NCBI GenBank assembly: GCA_020853775.1
Contig: JADYYH010000039.1
Coordinates: 1 to 64,000 of the forward strand
DNA length: 64,000 nt
Direction of reading: 5' to 3'
From: Nitrospira sp.
Lineage (GTDB): Bacteria; Nitrospirota; Nitrospiria; Nitrospirales; Nitrospiraceae
A program made the position numbers and the translations under genes. The notes under the pieces were generated by a model that saw only the letters and a program-made list of their open reading frames with translations, did no database searches and had not been told where the DNA came from. Every line of letters starts with the position of its first letter. The stretch's first letter is position 1. Below are positions 35,603-50,113 of this stretch, piece after piece.

Positions 35603-36310
35603 ATGCCGGGGGAGAGGAGGACCAGCACCAGCCGTCTTCTTCTCCCCCTCTTTGTTCTGCTCCTCACGACTTCGCTTCATGGCTGCTCCGGCTGGAGTCC
35701 GGCGCGCCCTTCCTATCCTCCCGGCTACCCCTTGGGATTCGTGGAGCGGGGGAGCGCGTCCTGGTACGGCCCCGGCTTCCACGGCAACCGCACGGCGAAC
35801 GGCGAAGTCTACGACATGCATAAGCTGACGGCCGCGCATCGCACGTTACCGCTGGGTTCTGTTGCCGTGGTGCGGTCGTTGACGACGGGACGGCAAGTGA
35901 CGGTGCGCATCAATGATCGCGGGCCATTTGCACGGGGACGAATTCTGGACCTTTCCCTGGCCGGCGCCCAGGCGGTAGGTATGGTGGGTCGCGGCACGGA
36001 TGACATCGAATTACGTGTCATCAGCTACCAGGGCAGGGCGGGAGATATGGGCGTGCTGCGGGTACAGGTCGGCTCCTTTGCCGATCCCGCCAATGCGCAA
36101 GCGCTGGTGCATCGGCTTCGGAATGCCTATCCCGGTTCTCGAGCGGTCGCGGTCGATCTTGCGGACGGGCGCCGGTATCGCGTGTATGCCGGTCAATTTC
36201 AAACCGAGAGTCAGGCCGAGCAGGCCGCGGCGCACCTGAAACGAGCGCTCGATACGGATCCGTTCATCGTGCGGGACGATAGTCCATCGATGCCTACGGG
36301 AAATCCATGA
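35603..36310 (+). CDS. rlpA: RlpA-like septal-ring lipoprotein (DPBB + SPOR)
   Basis: ATG 35603 yields a 235-aa lipoprotein with a type II signal peptide ending LHGC (Cys28). Next is a double-psi beta-barrel (ERGSASWYGPGFHGNRTANG, KLTAAHRTLPLGSVAVV, VRINDRGPFARGRILDLS) with the catalytic Asp of RlpA-type lytic transglycosylases in NDRGPF, and a C-terminal SPOR domain (VLRVQVGSFADPANAQALVH, YRVYAGQFQTESQAEQAAAH) that binds denuded septal peptidoglycan. It acts at the inner face of the outer membrane during division. Confidence 0.93.
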   Translation: MPGERRTSTSRLLLPLFVLLLTTSLHGCSGWSPARPSYPPGYPLGFVERGSASWYGPGFHGNRTANGEVYDMHKLTAAHRTLPLGSVAVVRSLTTGRQVTVRINDRGPFARGRILDLSLAGAQAVGMVGRGTDDIELRVISYQGRAGDMGVLRVQVGSFADPANAQALVHRLRNAYPGSRAVAVDLADGRRYRVYAGQFQTESQAEQAAAHLKRALDTDPFIVRDDSPSMPTGNP

Positions 36311-36575
36311 GCGCCCGTAATCATCGTCACGCCGTAAGCGGATGATTTCCGGAGAGTTGCGGCGCAGCAAGAAAACATCTCAAGGCTTGATGCGACTGTC
36401 GGCCTATGCTAAGTGTAATAGCAATGGATGATAGTGACCCGAGAGGGCCCATTCTCGTCGTCTTCTCACGACATCGGGCAAGTCTTGCAGTTCGGACCCC
36501 GGGCTTCGAACTGATCCAAGGATCCATTATTTACTCTCACACATTTGTGCCGTACCTTTAGCGTCGATAGGTCGT

Positions 36576-41781
<5,206 letters not shown>

Positions 41782-41782
<1 letters not shown>

Positions 41783-42735
41783 TATCGGCCGGGATGTAGA
41801 GGATCATCACTGCCAAAGAAGAAATCTCCGAGTCCTTGGGGGAGCGCCTGATCGCCCAGCGCGCGCTTTCGCCGCCGGGATTGCATCGGTAGGTCGAGTG
41901 CTTCCTCACCGAGCACTTTGATGAGGGATTCCCGCCAGGCCGCGTCGATCGAGAGCGGATCCGTTGGATCTTGTGCGCGCCGTTTCAACGCGTATTGCAA
42001 AAGATGGATGCCATCGCGCACGGAGTACTCCAGACTGAGTTGATGCGCCTCCTGGAGAAATTCGACGGTCAAGGCCAGCATCTCCGCCGGTGCAAACGGG
42101 AGGTGATAGCGCAAGATCGCCAATTCGTCTTCGCGCGCAGGAAATCCCATGCCCAGTGTCGGTTGCAGGCGGGATAGGATGTAATCGGGGACTTCATAGG
42201 TCGAGGCGTCTTCGTTCATGGTGACGCAACAGCGAAAGTCCGCATGGGCCTCGATCAGAATCCCGGCGATGATCGACTCCACACAGCGCCGGTGATCCAG
42301 CAAGGGCGCGAGCGAGGCCCAGCTCTTTTCGTTCATCCGGTTGCCCTCGTCCAGCACGCAGATGCTGCCGGTGAGGACCGCGGTGACGAGCGGCGAGGCG
42401 TGGTAGCTGATCGTGCCGGATTCCGCCAGGACGGGCGTAATCAGGAGATCCTCCGGGCGCGTGTCGGCGGTGCACTGGAACACATAGAGATCCTGTTTGC
42501 GCTCACGAGCCCCGGCCATCGCCAGGGTGGTTTTCCCGATGCCCGGCTGACCGGTGATGCGGGGCGAGAGCGGCAGATCGCGTTCGTCGATGAGCAGCCA
42601 GCAGGCCAGTAGTTGTTTGAGGATTTCCCGGTTCCCGATCCATTCCTGGCCCATGGTCATGGGCTGGGCGAGGTGCAGCGTGACCCCGTCGATCGTCATC
42701 ACGCGAGATGAGGCCGGTTGTGCGCCTGATGCCAT
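41782..42735 (-). CDS. MoxR-like AAA+ ATPase
   Basis: A 317-aa single AAA+ module: Walker [10 protein letters not shown] at residues 62-70, Walker B in [11 protein letters not shown], sensor region [13 protein letters not shown] and an arginine-bearing LSRLQPTL segment. The DEGNR form of Walker B is typical of MoxR/AAA_5 ATPases, which act as chaperones that mature or insert cofactors into partner complexes. It is the first gene of a minus-strand unit with the 632-aa protein and ligA, divergent from the LysM gene. Confidence 0.88.
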
Positions 42736-42840
42736 GGTCTTTCGTGCCGGTGATTGGCTAGAATGGATGGAGTGAATGTCTCTGCGAACCGTAGCATAGG
42801 GGCGGGGAGGCGGTCAAACGCCGTGCCGGCCCATTTCACT

Positions 42841-42869
42841 TTGACTTTCGCTGCCTTGGACCGTATTCT
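42841..42869 (+). promoter_or_regulatory. Strong sigma70-type promoter for LysM lipoprotein / trp operon
   Basis: TTGACT and TATTCT are separated by exactly 17 bp. The predicted start is near 42876, about 95 nt upstream of the LysM gene ATG. With only 22 bp between that gene and trpE, this may also drive the trp operon. Confidence 0.65.
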
Positions 42870-42970
42870 ACCCACTTTCGCAGGCTGCGAATCGGCAGCG
42901 GACGCACCAGGGAATTCTCCTGCGGAGCGCAGAGATTGCCTCTCATACAGATGGTGAACGAAGGAGCCAC

Positions 42971-43657
42971 ATGATGAGTGAAGGACAGGGACGGACGAGA
43001 CGCGGGATCGTAGTTCCCATCGGTCTGCTGATGGTGGGCAGCCTGGGGTTGAGCGGTTGTGTGATGTCGGAAAAATACGAAGCGGAGAAGGCGCGCAGTC
43101 TGAACTTCCAGCGTCTGCTGGCGCAGGAAGAAAAACGCAGCGCGGAATTGGATGCGGAAGTGAAACGCGGCAAGCGCGAACTCAGCGATTACGAAGCCCG
43201 TAATCGCGAACTGGGCGCGCAGGTGGAAGCGGTTCGCCAGCAGGCAGCCCAGATCCAGGAAGAAGCGCAGGCCATGAAGGAAGCCAGCCTGTTGGAGAAA
43301 CGGGCGCAGGAAGACATGAAGCGCCTGACGACCATTCCGAAGGCCAAAAAATCCGCGCCGAAGAAAGACTTTGCGGCGGCCGTGGATGAGGCGCTCAAGA
43401 CGGACGTGCCGTCGGATCTCAGCCTGGAGCCGTCCACCAGCCCGACCAAGGATGCGTTCGGGCGCGGCGATGCGATGGAGAGTGCTGGTGCGACTTCCGC
43501 AGCGGCGGCCGGTACGACCCATACGGTCCGGCCCGGTGACACGTTGTACCGCATCGGACAGAAATACCATGTCGCGCCGGAGCAATTGCGCAAGTGGAAC
43601 AATTTGAAAGATAACACCGTCAGCGTGGGGCAAAAGCTGAACGTCAGCCAACCGTAA
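42971..43657 (+). CDS. LysM lipoprotein with coiled coil
   Basis: A 228-aa lipoprotein: signal peptide with lipobox LSGC (Cys30), a coiled coil from about 45 to 115 (KRSAELDAEVKRGKREL, AEAVRQQ-type heptads), an Ala/Thr/Ser linker and a C-terminal LysM domain (HTVRPGDTLYRIGQKYHVAP, NTVSVGQKLNV) that binds peptidoglycan. It probably anchors at the outer membrane and contacts the wall. The alternative start is ATG 42974. Confidence 0.92.
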   Translation: MMSEGQGRTRRGIVVPIGLLMVGSLGLSGCVMSEKYEAEKARSLNFQRLLAQEEKRSAELDAEVKRGKRELSDYEARNRELGAQVEAVRQQAAQIQEEAQAMKEASLLEKRAQEDMKRLTTIPKAKKSAPKKDFAAAVDEALKTDVPSDLSLEPSTSPTKDAFGRGDAMESAGATSAAAAGTTHTVRPGDTLYRIGQKYHVAPEQLRKWNNLKDNTVSVGQKLNVSQP

Positions 43658-43679
43658 CGCGCGCATCCGGATCATCTGT

Positions 43680-45179
43680 ATGGCAGCCAAGCAACAGTAT
43701 TCACTGACCCTGGACGAGTTCCGTGGCCTGGCGACGGAAGGCAACCTAATTCCGTTGTACCGGGAAATTCTGGCGGACTATGAGACGCCGGTGTCGGCGT
43801 TTGCCAAAATCGACCAGGGGCCGACCGCCTATCTGCTCGAAAGTGTCGCCGGCGGGGAAAACTGGGCGCGGTACTCCTTTCTGGGAAGCGGCTCATCAGC
43901 CGTGATCCATGAAGAGAAGGGTAACTTGATCCTGACTCGCGGGAAGAAACGCCTGAAGATTCAGAGCCAAGGGAACCCGCTGGAACGTGTGCGTGAATTG
44001 ATGGCGGAATACCGGCCGGTGACGGTGCCCGGCCTGCCTCGGTTTGTCGGCGGCGCGGTCGGGTATTTGAGTTATGACGTGGTGCGAACCTTCGAGGAGT
44101 TGCCGTCCCTCCGCAAAGACAGCCTGGGGATGCCGGAGGTGGCCTTTCTCCTGACCGACACGCTGCTGATCTTCGACAACGTGTCGCAAAAGATCAAAGT
44201 GGTGGCGAATGCCTATCTCGAATCGACCACGGACCGCGCGATTCGCGAGGCTTATCGCCATGCGACGGCGCGGATCGACAAGATGATCGCCCGCTTGAAA
44301 CGGCCGATGCGGCAACCCCGTGTGAAGCGCCGTCGCAAGCCCATCACGTTCACCCCCAACATGAACCGGGCTGATTTCGAGAAGATGGTCATGCGCACCA
44401 AGGAATACATTCGTGCGGGTGATATCGTCCAGGCGGTCTTGTCTCAACGGTGGGAGACGCAGATTCATACGACGCCCTTCCAGCTCTACCGTGCGCTGCG
44501 CGTCGTGAATCCCTCTCCGTACATGTATTATTTGCGCCTGGCGGGAGTAGAATTGGTCGGATCCTCACCGGAAACACTGGTGCGCTGCGAGGACGGGCAG
44601 ATTTCCCTGCGCCCCATTGCCGGCACCAGACGCCGCGGGAAAACGTCGGATGAAGATCAGGACCTGGCGCGGGCGCTCCTGGCCGATGAAAAAGAACGGG
44701 CCGAACATGTGATGCTGGTTGATCTGGGCCGGAACGACGTGGGCCGGGTCGCGGCCCGCGGGTCGGTGAAGGTGGATTCCTTGATGCAGGTCGAACGGTA
44801 TTCGCACGTCATGCATATCGTGTCGCAGGTGACCGGGCAATTGGAGAAGGGCAAATCGGTCTACGACGTGACGCGAGCCTGCTTTCCAGCCGGCACCGTG
44901 TCGGGCGCGCCCAAGATTCGCGCCATGCAGATCATCGAGGAGTTGGAACCGACGCGGCGCGGGCCGTACGCAGGAGCCGTGGGATATTTCGGCTTCTCCG
45001 GCAACATGGACATGTGCATCAACATCAGAACCGTCGTGATTAAAGGCCGGCAAGCCTACATTCAAGCCGGCGCGGGAATCGTCGCCGATTCAGTTCCCGA
45101 ACTTGAGTATGAAGAGACCTGTAATAAAGCCCGGGCGATGATGAAAGCCATTGAACTCGCCGAACAGGGATTGGAGTAG
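43680..45179 (+). CDS. trpE: Anthranilate synthase component I
   Basis: 499 aa, full length. The N-terminal domain (NLIPLYREILADYETPVSAF, LLESVAGGENWARYSFLG) contains the LLES tryptophan-feedback element, and the C-terminal chorismate-binding domain shows PSPYMYYLRL, LRPIAGTRRRG, LVDLGRNDVGRVA and AGTVSGAPKIRAMQIIEELE. With TrpG it converts chorismate and glutamine to anthranilate. First trp gene of the cluster; no leader-peptide attenuator fits the 22-bp gap upstream. Confidence 0.97.
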   Translation: MAAKQQYSLTLDEFRGLATEGNLIPLYREILADYETPVSAFAKIDQGPTAYLLESVAGGENWARYSFLGSGSSAVIHEEKGNLILTRGKKRLKIQSQGNPLERVRELMAEYRPVTVPGLPRFVGGAVGYLSYDVVRTFEELPSLRKDSLGMPEVAFLLTDTLLIFDNVSQKIKVVANAYLESTTDRAIREAYRHATARIDKMIARLKRPMRQPRVKRRRKPITFTPNMNRADFEKMVMRTKEYIRAGDIVQAVLSQRWETQIHTTPFQLYRALRVVNPSPYMYYLRLAGVELVGSSPETLVRCEDGQISLRPIAGTRRRGKTSDEDQDLARALLADEKERAEHVMLVDLGRNDVGRVAARGSVKVDSLMQVERYSHVMHIVSQVTGQLEKGKSVYDVTRACFPAGTVSGAPKIRAMQIIEELEPTRRGPYAGAVGYFGFSGNMDMCINIRTVVIKGRQAYIQAGAGIVADSVPELEYEETCNKARAMMKAIELAEQGLE

Positions 45180-45184
45180 AACAA

Positions 45185-45259
45185 GAGCCTATGGCCAATA
45201 GCATATAGCGTATGGAAAGAGGGATCTCGTTCCTACCATAAGCCATCTGCCATAAGCTC
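45185..45259. repeat. REP-like palindromic element, copy 1
   Basis: Between trpE and trpG. The ends form an imperfect inverted repeat (GAGCCTATGGC / GCCATAAGCTC) around a core with GATCTCGTTCCT. A second copy with the same ends and core (GATCCCGTTCCT) lies at 57611-57686. The transcript would fold into a long hairpin. Confidence 0.65.
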
Positions 45260-45271
45260 CGAGCGTGACCT

Positions 45272-45835
45272 ATGTTATTGATGATCGATAATTACGATTC
45301 CTTCACCTACAACCTCGTTCAATACTTCGGTGAGCTGGGGGAAGATGTCGTCGTCTACCGCAACGACAAGATTTCCATCCAGGAGATGGAAGCCTTGAAG
45401 CCGAGCCGGCTGGTCATCTCACCGGGGCCCTGCACACCGAATGAAGCCGGCGTTTCGGTTGAAGCGATCAAGCATTTCGGCGGCAAGTTGCCGTTGCTGG
45501 GTGTCTGCCTCGGCCATCAATCTCTTGCCGTTGCCTTCGGTGGAGAAGTTATTCGCGCCGAGCGCCTCATGCATGGAAAGACGTCGATGGTCCGCCATGA
45601 CGGCCGGACCCTGTTTCGCAATCTGCCGAATCCCTTCGAAGCCACCCGTTACCATTCGCTCATTGTGAACCGGAAGAATCTGCCCGCTTGTTTTGAGATC
45701 AGCGCGGAAACCGCCGAGGGCGAAATTATGGGCATGCGGCACAAGACACTGGGCATCGAAGGGGTGCAATTCCATCCCGAATCAATTCTCACCACCGCCG
45801 GCAAGGAGCTGCTGCGCAACTTCCTCAAGTTATAG
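45272..45835 (+). CDS. trpG: Anthranilate synthase component II (glutamine amidotransferase)
   Basis: 187 aa, class I glutaminase. Catalytic triad visible: Cys79 in GVCLGHQ, His168 and Glu170 in FHPES. The N-terminal [20 protein letters not shown] is the family signature. It supplies ammonia to TrpE. In other bacteria the same protein can also serve PabB; no pabB is seen here. Confidence 0.97.
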   Translation: MLLMIDNYDSFTYNLVQYFGELGEDVVVYRNDKISIQEMEALKPSRLVISPGPCTPNEAGVSVEAIKHFGGKLPLLGVCLGHQSLAVAFGGEVIRAERLMHGKTSMVRHDGRTLFRNLPNPFEATRYHSLIVNRKNLPACFEISAETAEGEIMGMRHKTLGIEGVQFHPESILTTAGKELLRNFLKL

Positions 45836-45874
45836 CGTGAGGGCTGGTGCGCCGCCTCCCATCGATGTGTACCC

Positions 45875-46891
45875 ATGATCAAAGATGCCATCAATAAACT
45901 CGCCGATCGGGCTGACCTGACAGAGCAGGAAGCCGAGACGGTGATGGGCGAGATCATGGACGGATCCGCCACCTGCGCGCAGATCGCCGCGTACCTCATG
46001 GGCCTGCGCATGAAGGGCGAGACGGTGGAAGAAATCGCCGGTTCCGTCTTGGCCATGCGCGCGAGGGCGACACAGATCCGGGTCAGGGATTCGCTTGTGC
46101 TGGATACCTGCGGCACCGGCGGCGATCGGGCTCACACCTTCAACATTTCTACGACGGCGGCCTTTGTGGTCGCGGGGGCGGGGCTCACGGTTGCCAAACA
46201 TGGCAATCGCTCCGTGTCGTCGAAGTCTGGAAGCGCCGATGTGCTTGCCGCGTTGGGCGTCGCCATTCAGCTGCCGCCTGAGCAGGTGGCCGATTGCGTC
46301 AACGAGGTGGGGATCGGATTTTTGTTTGCGCCGCTGTACCACAGCGCCATGAAACATTGTGCCCAGCCCCGGCAGGAACTGGGCATTCGCACGTTGCTGA
46401 ATATTCTCGGTCCCCTGACCAATCCGGCCGGAGCTCGCCTCCAAGTCGTCGGGGTCTTCGATGCCGGCCTGACGGAGTTGCTGGCCAAGGTGCTCGTGCA
46501 TCTCGGCGCGCAACATTGTTTTGTGGTGCACGGGATGGACGGACTGGACGAAATTACCGTGACGGATCGCACCAGAATTTCCGAGGGCAAGGCCGGCGTG
46601 GTCTCCAGCTACACGATCGATCCCTCAGAATTCGGGCTCACGCGCGTCCGCCCGAAGGACCTGATCGGAGGCAATGCGGAAGATAACGCCGCCATTACGC
46701 GGGACATTTTCCGCGGCCGCAAAGGGCCGAAGCGCGATATCGTTTGTCTGAACGCCGCGTCGGCACTCGTGGCGGGGCGCAAGGCCAAAACGCTGCAAGA
46801 AGGATTCGAGTTGGCTCAGCGGACGATCGACGCCGGTGCGGCCATGGAAAAATTGGAACAACTCATCGCGTTTACCAAGAAGGCCTCGTGA
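45875..46891 (+). CDS. trpD: Anthranilate phosphoribosyltransferase
   Basis: 338 aa. The PRPP-binding glycine loop CGTGGDRAHTFNIST, KHGNRSVSSKSGSADVL and the FAPLYHSAMKH segment are diagnostic. It joins anthranilate to PRPP. It ends five bases before the trpC GTG. Confidence 0.97.
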   Translation: MIKDAINKLADRADLTEQEAETVMGEIMDGSATCAQIAAYLMGLRMKGETVEEIAGSVLAMRARATQIRVRDSLVLDTCGTGGDRAHTFNISTTAAFVVAGAGLTVAKHGNRSVSSKSGSADVLAALGVAIQLPPEQVADCVNEVGIGFLFAPLYHSAMKHCAQPRQELGIRTLLNILGPLTNPAGARLQVVGVFDAGLTELLAKVLVHLGAQHCFVVHGMDGLDEITVTDRTRISEGKAGVVSSYTIDPSEFGLTRVRPKDLIGGNAEDNAAITRDIFRGRKGPKRDIVCLNAASALVAGRKAKTLQEGFELAQRTIDAGAAMEKLEQLIAFTKKAS

Positions 46892-46895
46892 CATC

Positions 46896-47720
46896 GTGAT
46901 TCTCGACCGAATTCTCGAACATAAAAAAGCGGAACTTCGTCATAAAGGCAGCCGCGGGTATCTGGCTGATCTCAAAACCAGAATTCGTGACGCCGGTCCG
47001 ACACTGGGGTTTGCCGTCACCCTCGATGCGCGCCGTACCGCCGACAGGCCGGCACTCATCGCGGAAGTGAAGAAGGCCTCGCCCAGTCTCGGGCTCTTGC
47101 GGCCTGAGTTTGAGCAGCGCTTCGAGCCGGTCAAGATTGCGGAAGCCTACCGGGAGCATGGCGCGTCGGCGGTGTCCGTGCTGACGGATAAGGATTTTTT
47201 TCAAGGCGACCTGGCCCACCTGGCCGAGGTGAAAAGCAAAGTCGGCCTGCCTGCGCTGAACAAAGAATTCATGGTCGCCGACATTCAGTTTTACGAGGCG
47301 CGGGCCTATGGCGCCGATGCGGTCCTGCTGATCGTGGCCGGTTTGGAGAAACGTCAACTCATCGACTTTTCAGCGCTGGCGAAGGAGTTGTCGCTGGATG
47401 TGCTCGTGGAGACCCATCATGAGCGGGAACTCGACACGGTGCTCGAATGGTTGCCGAACGTCCGGCTCATCGGCATCAACAATCGCGACCTCAAGACCTT
47501 CTCGACGGACCTGGGCGTGACCCTTCGCTTGGCCAAGCGGATTCCAGCAGACAGGCTGATCGTCAGCGAGAGCGGCATCCATTCGCGCAAGGATGTCGAG
47601 CGGCTGGTGGAAGCCGGCGTGCATGCCATGCTGATCGGTGAATCGTTGATCCGGGCGCAGGATACCGGCGCGAAGATCCGCGAACTGCTGGGCGACCCGC
47701 CCACAAAGGAGACAAGATGA
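46896..47720 (+). CDS. trpC: Indole-3-glycerol-phosphate synthase
   Basis: 274 aa from GTG 46896, beginning ILDRILEHKKAELRHKG. TIM-barrel motifs: RPALIAEVKKASPSLGLLRP with the catalytic lysine, SAVSVLTDKDFFQGDLAHL, LNKEFMVADIQFYEARAYGA, LIGINNRDLKTFSTDLGV and VSESGIHSRKDVERL. It closes the indole ring by decarboxylation of CdRP. Confidence 0.97.
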   Translation: MILDRILEHKKAELRHKGSRGYLADLKTRIRDAGPTLGFAVTLDARRTADRPALIAEVKKASPSLGLLRPEFEQRFEPVKIAEAYREHGASAVSVLTDKDFFQGDLAHLAEVKSKVGLPALNKEFMVADIQFYEARAYGADAVLLIVAGLEKRQLIDFSALAKELSLDVLVETHHERELDTVLEWLPNVRLIGINNRDLKTFSTDLGVTLRLAKRIPADRLIVSESGIHSRKDVERLVEAGVHAMLIGESLIRAQDTGAKIRELLGDPPTKETR

Positions 47721-48031
47721 GGATGCTGCTTTCTCTGGGCTTGATGGCGGTGGGATTGACGTTGGCCGGCTGCGTGAACCAGGAGATTCATGAATATTCC
47801 CCCAAGTGGGATTCCTGGATGGGCAGCAGCAAGGACGATCGTATCAAAGAGATGGGCATACCCACGCGCTGCCATTCGTTCAAAGACGGGGGCGAAGTCT
47901 GTGAGTGGATGATCCCGCAACAGGACGGGCGGCAGGATCTGATCGGCCTGTCCTTCAACCCTAAGGGGCAAGCCTGCCAATGGTCTTATCGCGGATTCTA
48001 CGGCATGCAAAAAAGCAAGACGAGTTGTTGA
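47717..48031 (+). CDS. Small lipoprotein inserted between trpC and trpF
   Basis: A 104-aa lipoprotein with a signal peptide ending LAGC (Cys19). The mature part has four cysteines and a tryptophan-rich pattern (YSPKWDSWMGSSKDDRIKEM, CHSFKDGGEVCEWMIPQQDG) reminiscent of small outer-membrane assembly-type folds. The ATG overlaps the trpC stop and the stop is 2 bp before trpF, so it is fully within the operon. It has no evident role in tryptophan synthesis. Confidence 0.85.
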   Translation: MRMLLSLGLMAVGLTLAGCVNQEIHEYSPKWDSWMGSSKDDRIKEMGIPTRCHSFKDGGEVCEWMIPQQDGRQDLIGLSFNPKGQACQWSYRGFYGMQKSKTSC

Positions 48032-48033
48032 CG

Positions 48034-48666
48034 ATGACGGTGAAGGTAAAAATCTGTGGATTGACGAATGCCGAGGATGCGGCGGTGGCGGTCGAGGCCG
48101 GGGCTGACGCCGTCGGGTTCGTGTTCCATAAGAAAAGTCCTCGCTGCGCGGAGACGGAAGCCGTGAAGGCGATCATCAAAGAGTTGCCTCCCTTTGTGCT
48201 GCCGATCGGGGTGTTCGTGAATGAAGATGCCAAGATCGTGCGGGACATCATGGACAGCTGCGGTCTTGCGCTTGCACAGCTCCACGGGGATGAGACAGCG
48301 GCCTACTGCGAGTCGTTGGGACGTCCGGTACTCAAGGCTATCCGCCTCAGAGACCGGCGATCGTTTCTCGCGTTGGCCGAGTTGCAGGGCCGCGCCGGCG
48401 TACGCGGGTTTTTGGTGGATGCCTTTTCTCCGGACGCCTATGGCGGCACGGGGCAGGTGGCAGATTGGTCGTTGGCGGCGGAAGCTGCTACGGTCGCGCG
48501 CATTCTCCTCGCCGGGGGGCTGACTCCCGACAACGTCACCCAAGCCATCGAGCAGGTTCATCCGTACGGTGTGGATGTGAGCAGCGGAGTCGAAGCGAAG
48601 CCCGGTAAAAAAGACCATGCAAAAGTCCGGGCGTTCGTGCAGGCCGTGAAGCGTCCGTCGCGATAA
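48034..48666 (+). CDS. trpF: Phosphoribosylanthranilate isomerase
   Basis: 210 aa from ATG 48034. [20 protein letters not shown] carries the catalytic Cys, LAQLHGDET the conserved [22 protein letters not shown] the catalytic Asp, and [10 protein letters not shown] and [16 protein letters not shown] form the phosphate-binding end of the TIM barrel. Confidence 0.97.
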   Translation: MTVKVKICGLTNAEDAAVAVEAGADAVGFVFHKKSPRCAETEAVKAIIKELPPFVLPIGVFVNEDAKIVRDIMDSCGLALAQLHGDETAAYCESLGRPVLKAIRLRDRRSFLALAELQGRAGVRGFLVDAFSPDAYGGTGQVADWSLAAEAATVARILLAGGLTPDNVTQAIEQVHPYGVDVSSGVEAKPGKKDHAKVRAFVQAVKRPSR

Positions 48667-48714
48667 AAGCTCGCTTTGCTGTGAGCCCGAGGCTGGCGGA
48701 GGTTTTCCGCATCC

Positions 48715-48723
48715 TGTTATACT
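48715..48723 (+). promoter_or_regulatory. Extended -10 promoter upstream of trpB
   Basis: TGT-TATACT is a TGn extended -10 element, with a poor -35 region. It is 31 bp upstream of the trpB ATG in the 88-bp trpF-trpB gap and could give internal expression of trpBA. Confidence 0.5.
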
Positions 48724-48754
48724 TTCACCTTTACGATTAGCTGAAGGAAGACAC

Positions 48755-49945
48755 ATGGCGATACCAGATCGACATGGGCGGTTCGGTCCCTACGGCGGGC
48801 GCTATGTGCCCGAAACTCTGATGCCGGCGTTGCTGGAACTGGAAGAAGCCTACCAACGCACGCGCAAAGACACGCGCTTTCAAGCCGAACTGAAACATTA
48901 TCTCAAGGAATATGTCGGCCGGCCGACGCCGTTGTATTTTGCTCAACGACTGACAAAGCGGCTGGGCGGCGCCAAGATCTATCTGAAGCGGGAAGACCTC
49001 TGTCATACCGGCGCCCATAAGATCAACAACGCCATCGGACAGGCGTTGCTGGCGCGCCGCATGAAGAAGCCGCGACTCATCGCTGAAACCGGGGCAGGGC
49101 AACACGGCGTGGCGACGGCGACGGTGGCGGCGATGTTCGGGCTCGAATGCGAAATCTATATGGGTACGGAAGACATGCAGCGGCAGGCCTTGAACGTCTT
49201 CCGCATGCGGTTGCTCGGTTCCAAAGTCACCGGCGTGGACGCCGGCAGCCGGACGTTAAAAGACGCCATCAGCGAAGCGATGCGGGATTGGACGACCAAT
49301 GTGCGGACAACCCACTATGTGCTCGGGTCGGTCCTGGGCGCTCATCCCTATCCGGTGATGATCCGGGACTTTCAGGCGGTGATCGGGCGGGAGGCTCGCA
49401 AGCAGATTCTGGCCGCGGAAGGACGGCTCCCGGATTGTCTGATCGCCTGCGTCGGTGGCGGCAGCAATGCCATGGGGTTGTTTCACGCCTTTGTGCCGGA
49501 CAAGAAGGTGAGAATGGTCGGGGTGGAAGCCGCAGGGCTCGGCGTGGAGAGCGGCAAGCATGCGGCCCGTTTCGCCGGTGGACGTCCAGGCGTGCTCCAG
49601 GGAACCATGACCTACTTGCTGCAGGACGAGAACGGTCAGGTCAATCTGACCCATTCCGTGTCGGCCGGATTGGACTATGCGGCGGTGGGGCCGGAGCATA
49701 GTTATCACAAAGAAACCAACCGGGCCGAATACACGTCGGCGACGGACGACGAGGCCTTGGCCGCCTTCGATCTGCTCGCACGGGAAGAGGGGATCATGCC
49801 GGCACTGGAAAGCGCACACGCTATCGCCGAGGTGGTGAAGTGCGCGCCCCGGATGAAAAAGAATCAGATCCTCGTGGTGAATCTGTCGGGACGCGGCGAT
49901 AAGGATGTGCAGCAGGTGGCTAGAATCAAAGGCGTGACCCTGTAG
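48755..49945 (+). CDS. trpB: Tryptophan synthase beta subunit
   Basis: 396 aa, full length. [20 protein letters not shown] opens the protein; the PLP lysine is Lys89 in [42 protein letters not shown] (phosphate loop) and [17 protein letters not shown] complete the signature. It condenses indole with serine. GAAGGAAG precedes the start. Confidence 0.98.
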   Translation: MAIPDRHGRFGPYGGRYVPETLMPALLELEEAYQRTRKDTRFQAELKHYLKEYVGRPTPLYFAQRLTKRLGGAKIYLKREDLCHTGAHKINNAIGQALLARRMKKPRLIAETGAGQHGVATATVAAMFGLECEIYMGTEDMQRQALNVFRMRLLGSKVTGVDAGSRTLKDAISEAMRDWTTNVRTTHYVLGSVLGAHPYPVMIRDFQAVIGREARKQILAAEGRLPDCLIACVGGGSNAMGLFHAFVPDKKVRMVGVEAAGLGVESGKHAARFAGGRPGVLQGTMTYLLQDENGQVNLTHSVSAGLDYAAVGPEHSYHKETNRAEYTSATDDEALAAFDLLAREEGIMPALESAHAIAEVVKCAPRMKKNQILVVNLSGRGDKDVQQVARIKGVTL

Positions 49946-50068
49946 CAGGATGTTGAACCGGGCCGCCAGCTGCGTTCTCGCGGCGGTCAGGGGTTCGACG
50001 TACGCACCTGAGTACGCCTCACCCCTTCCTTGCTGCGGCCTTGCTGGACGACCCGGTTGACCATCCTG
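49946..50068. repeat. 123-bp imperfect inverted repeat (MITE-like) between trpB and trpA
   Basis: Begins one base after the trpB stop. The outer ~25 bp of each end (CAGGATGTTGAACCGGGCCG and its near-complement at the right end) pair with few mismatches, and pairing continues patchily inward to the centre (TACGCACCTGAGTACGC). It resembles non-autonomous palindromic elements scattered in Nitrospira-type genomes, by recollection. No open frame. Confidence 0.75.
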
Positions 50069-50113
50069 TCAGAACAATGTTTCTTGATCGCTGAGAGGCA
50101 AAGGGATATCGAC

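Noticed and set aside
36311-36575. Intrinsic terminator or promoter between rlpA and the CNNM/CBS gene
   Set aside because: Only weak partial inverted repeats and imperfect -35/-10 pairs (for example TTGTGC-17-TAGGTC) could be found.
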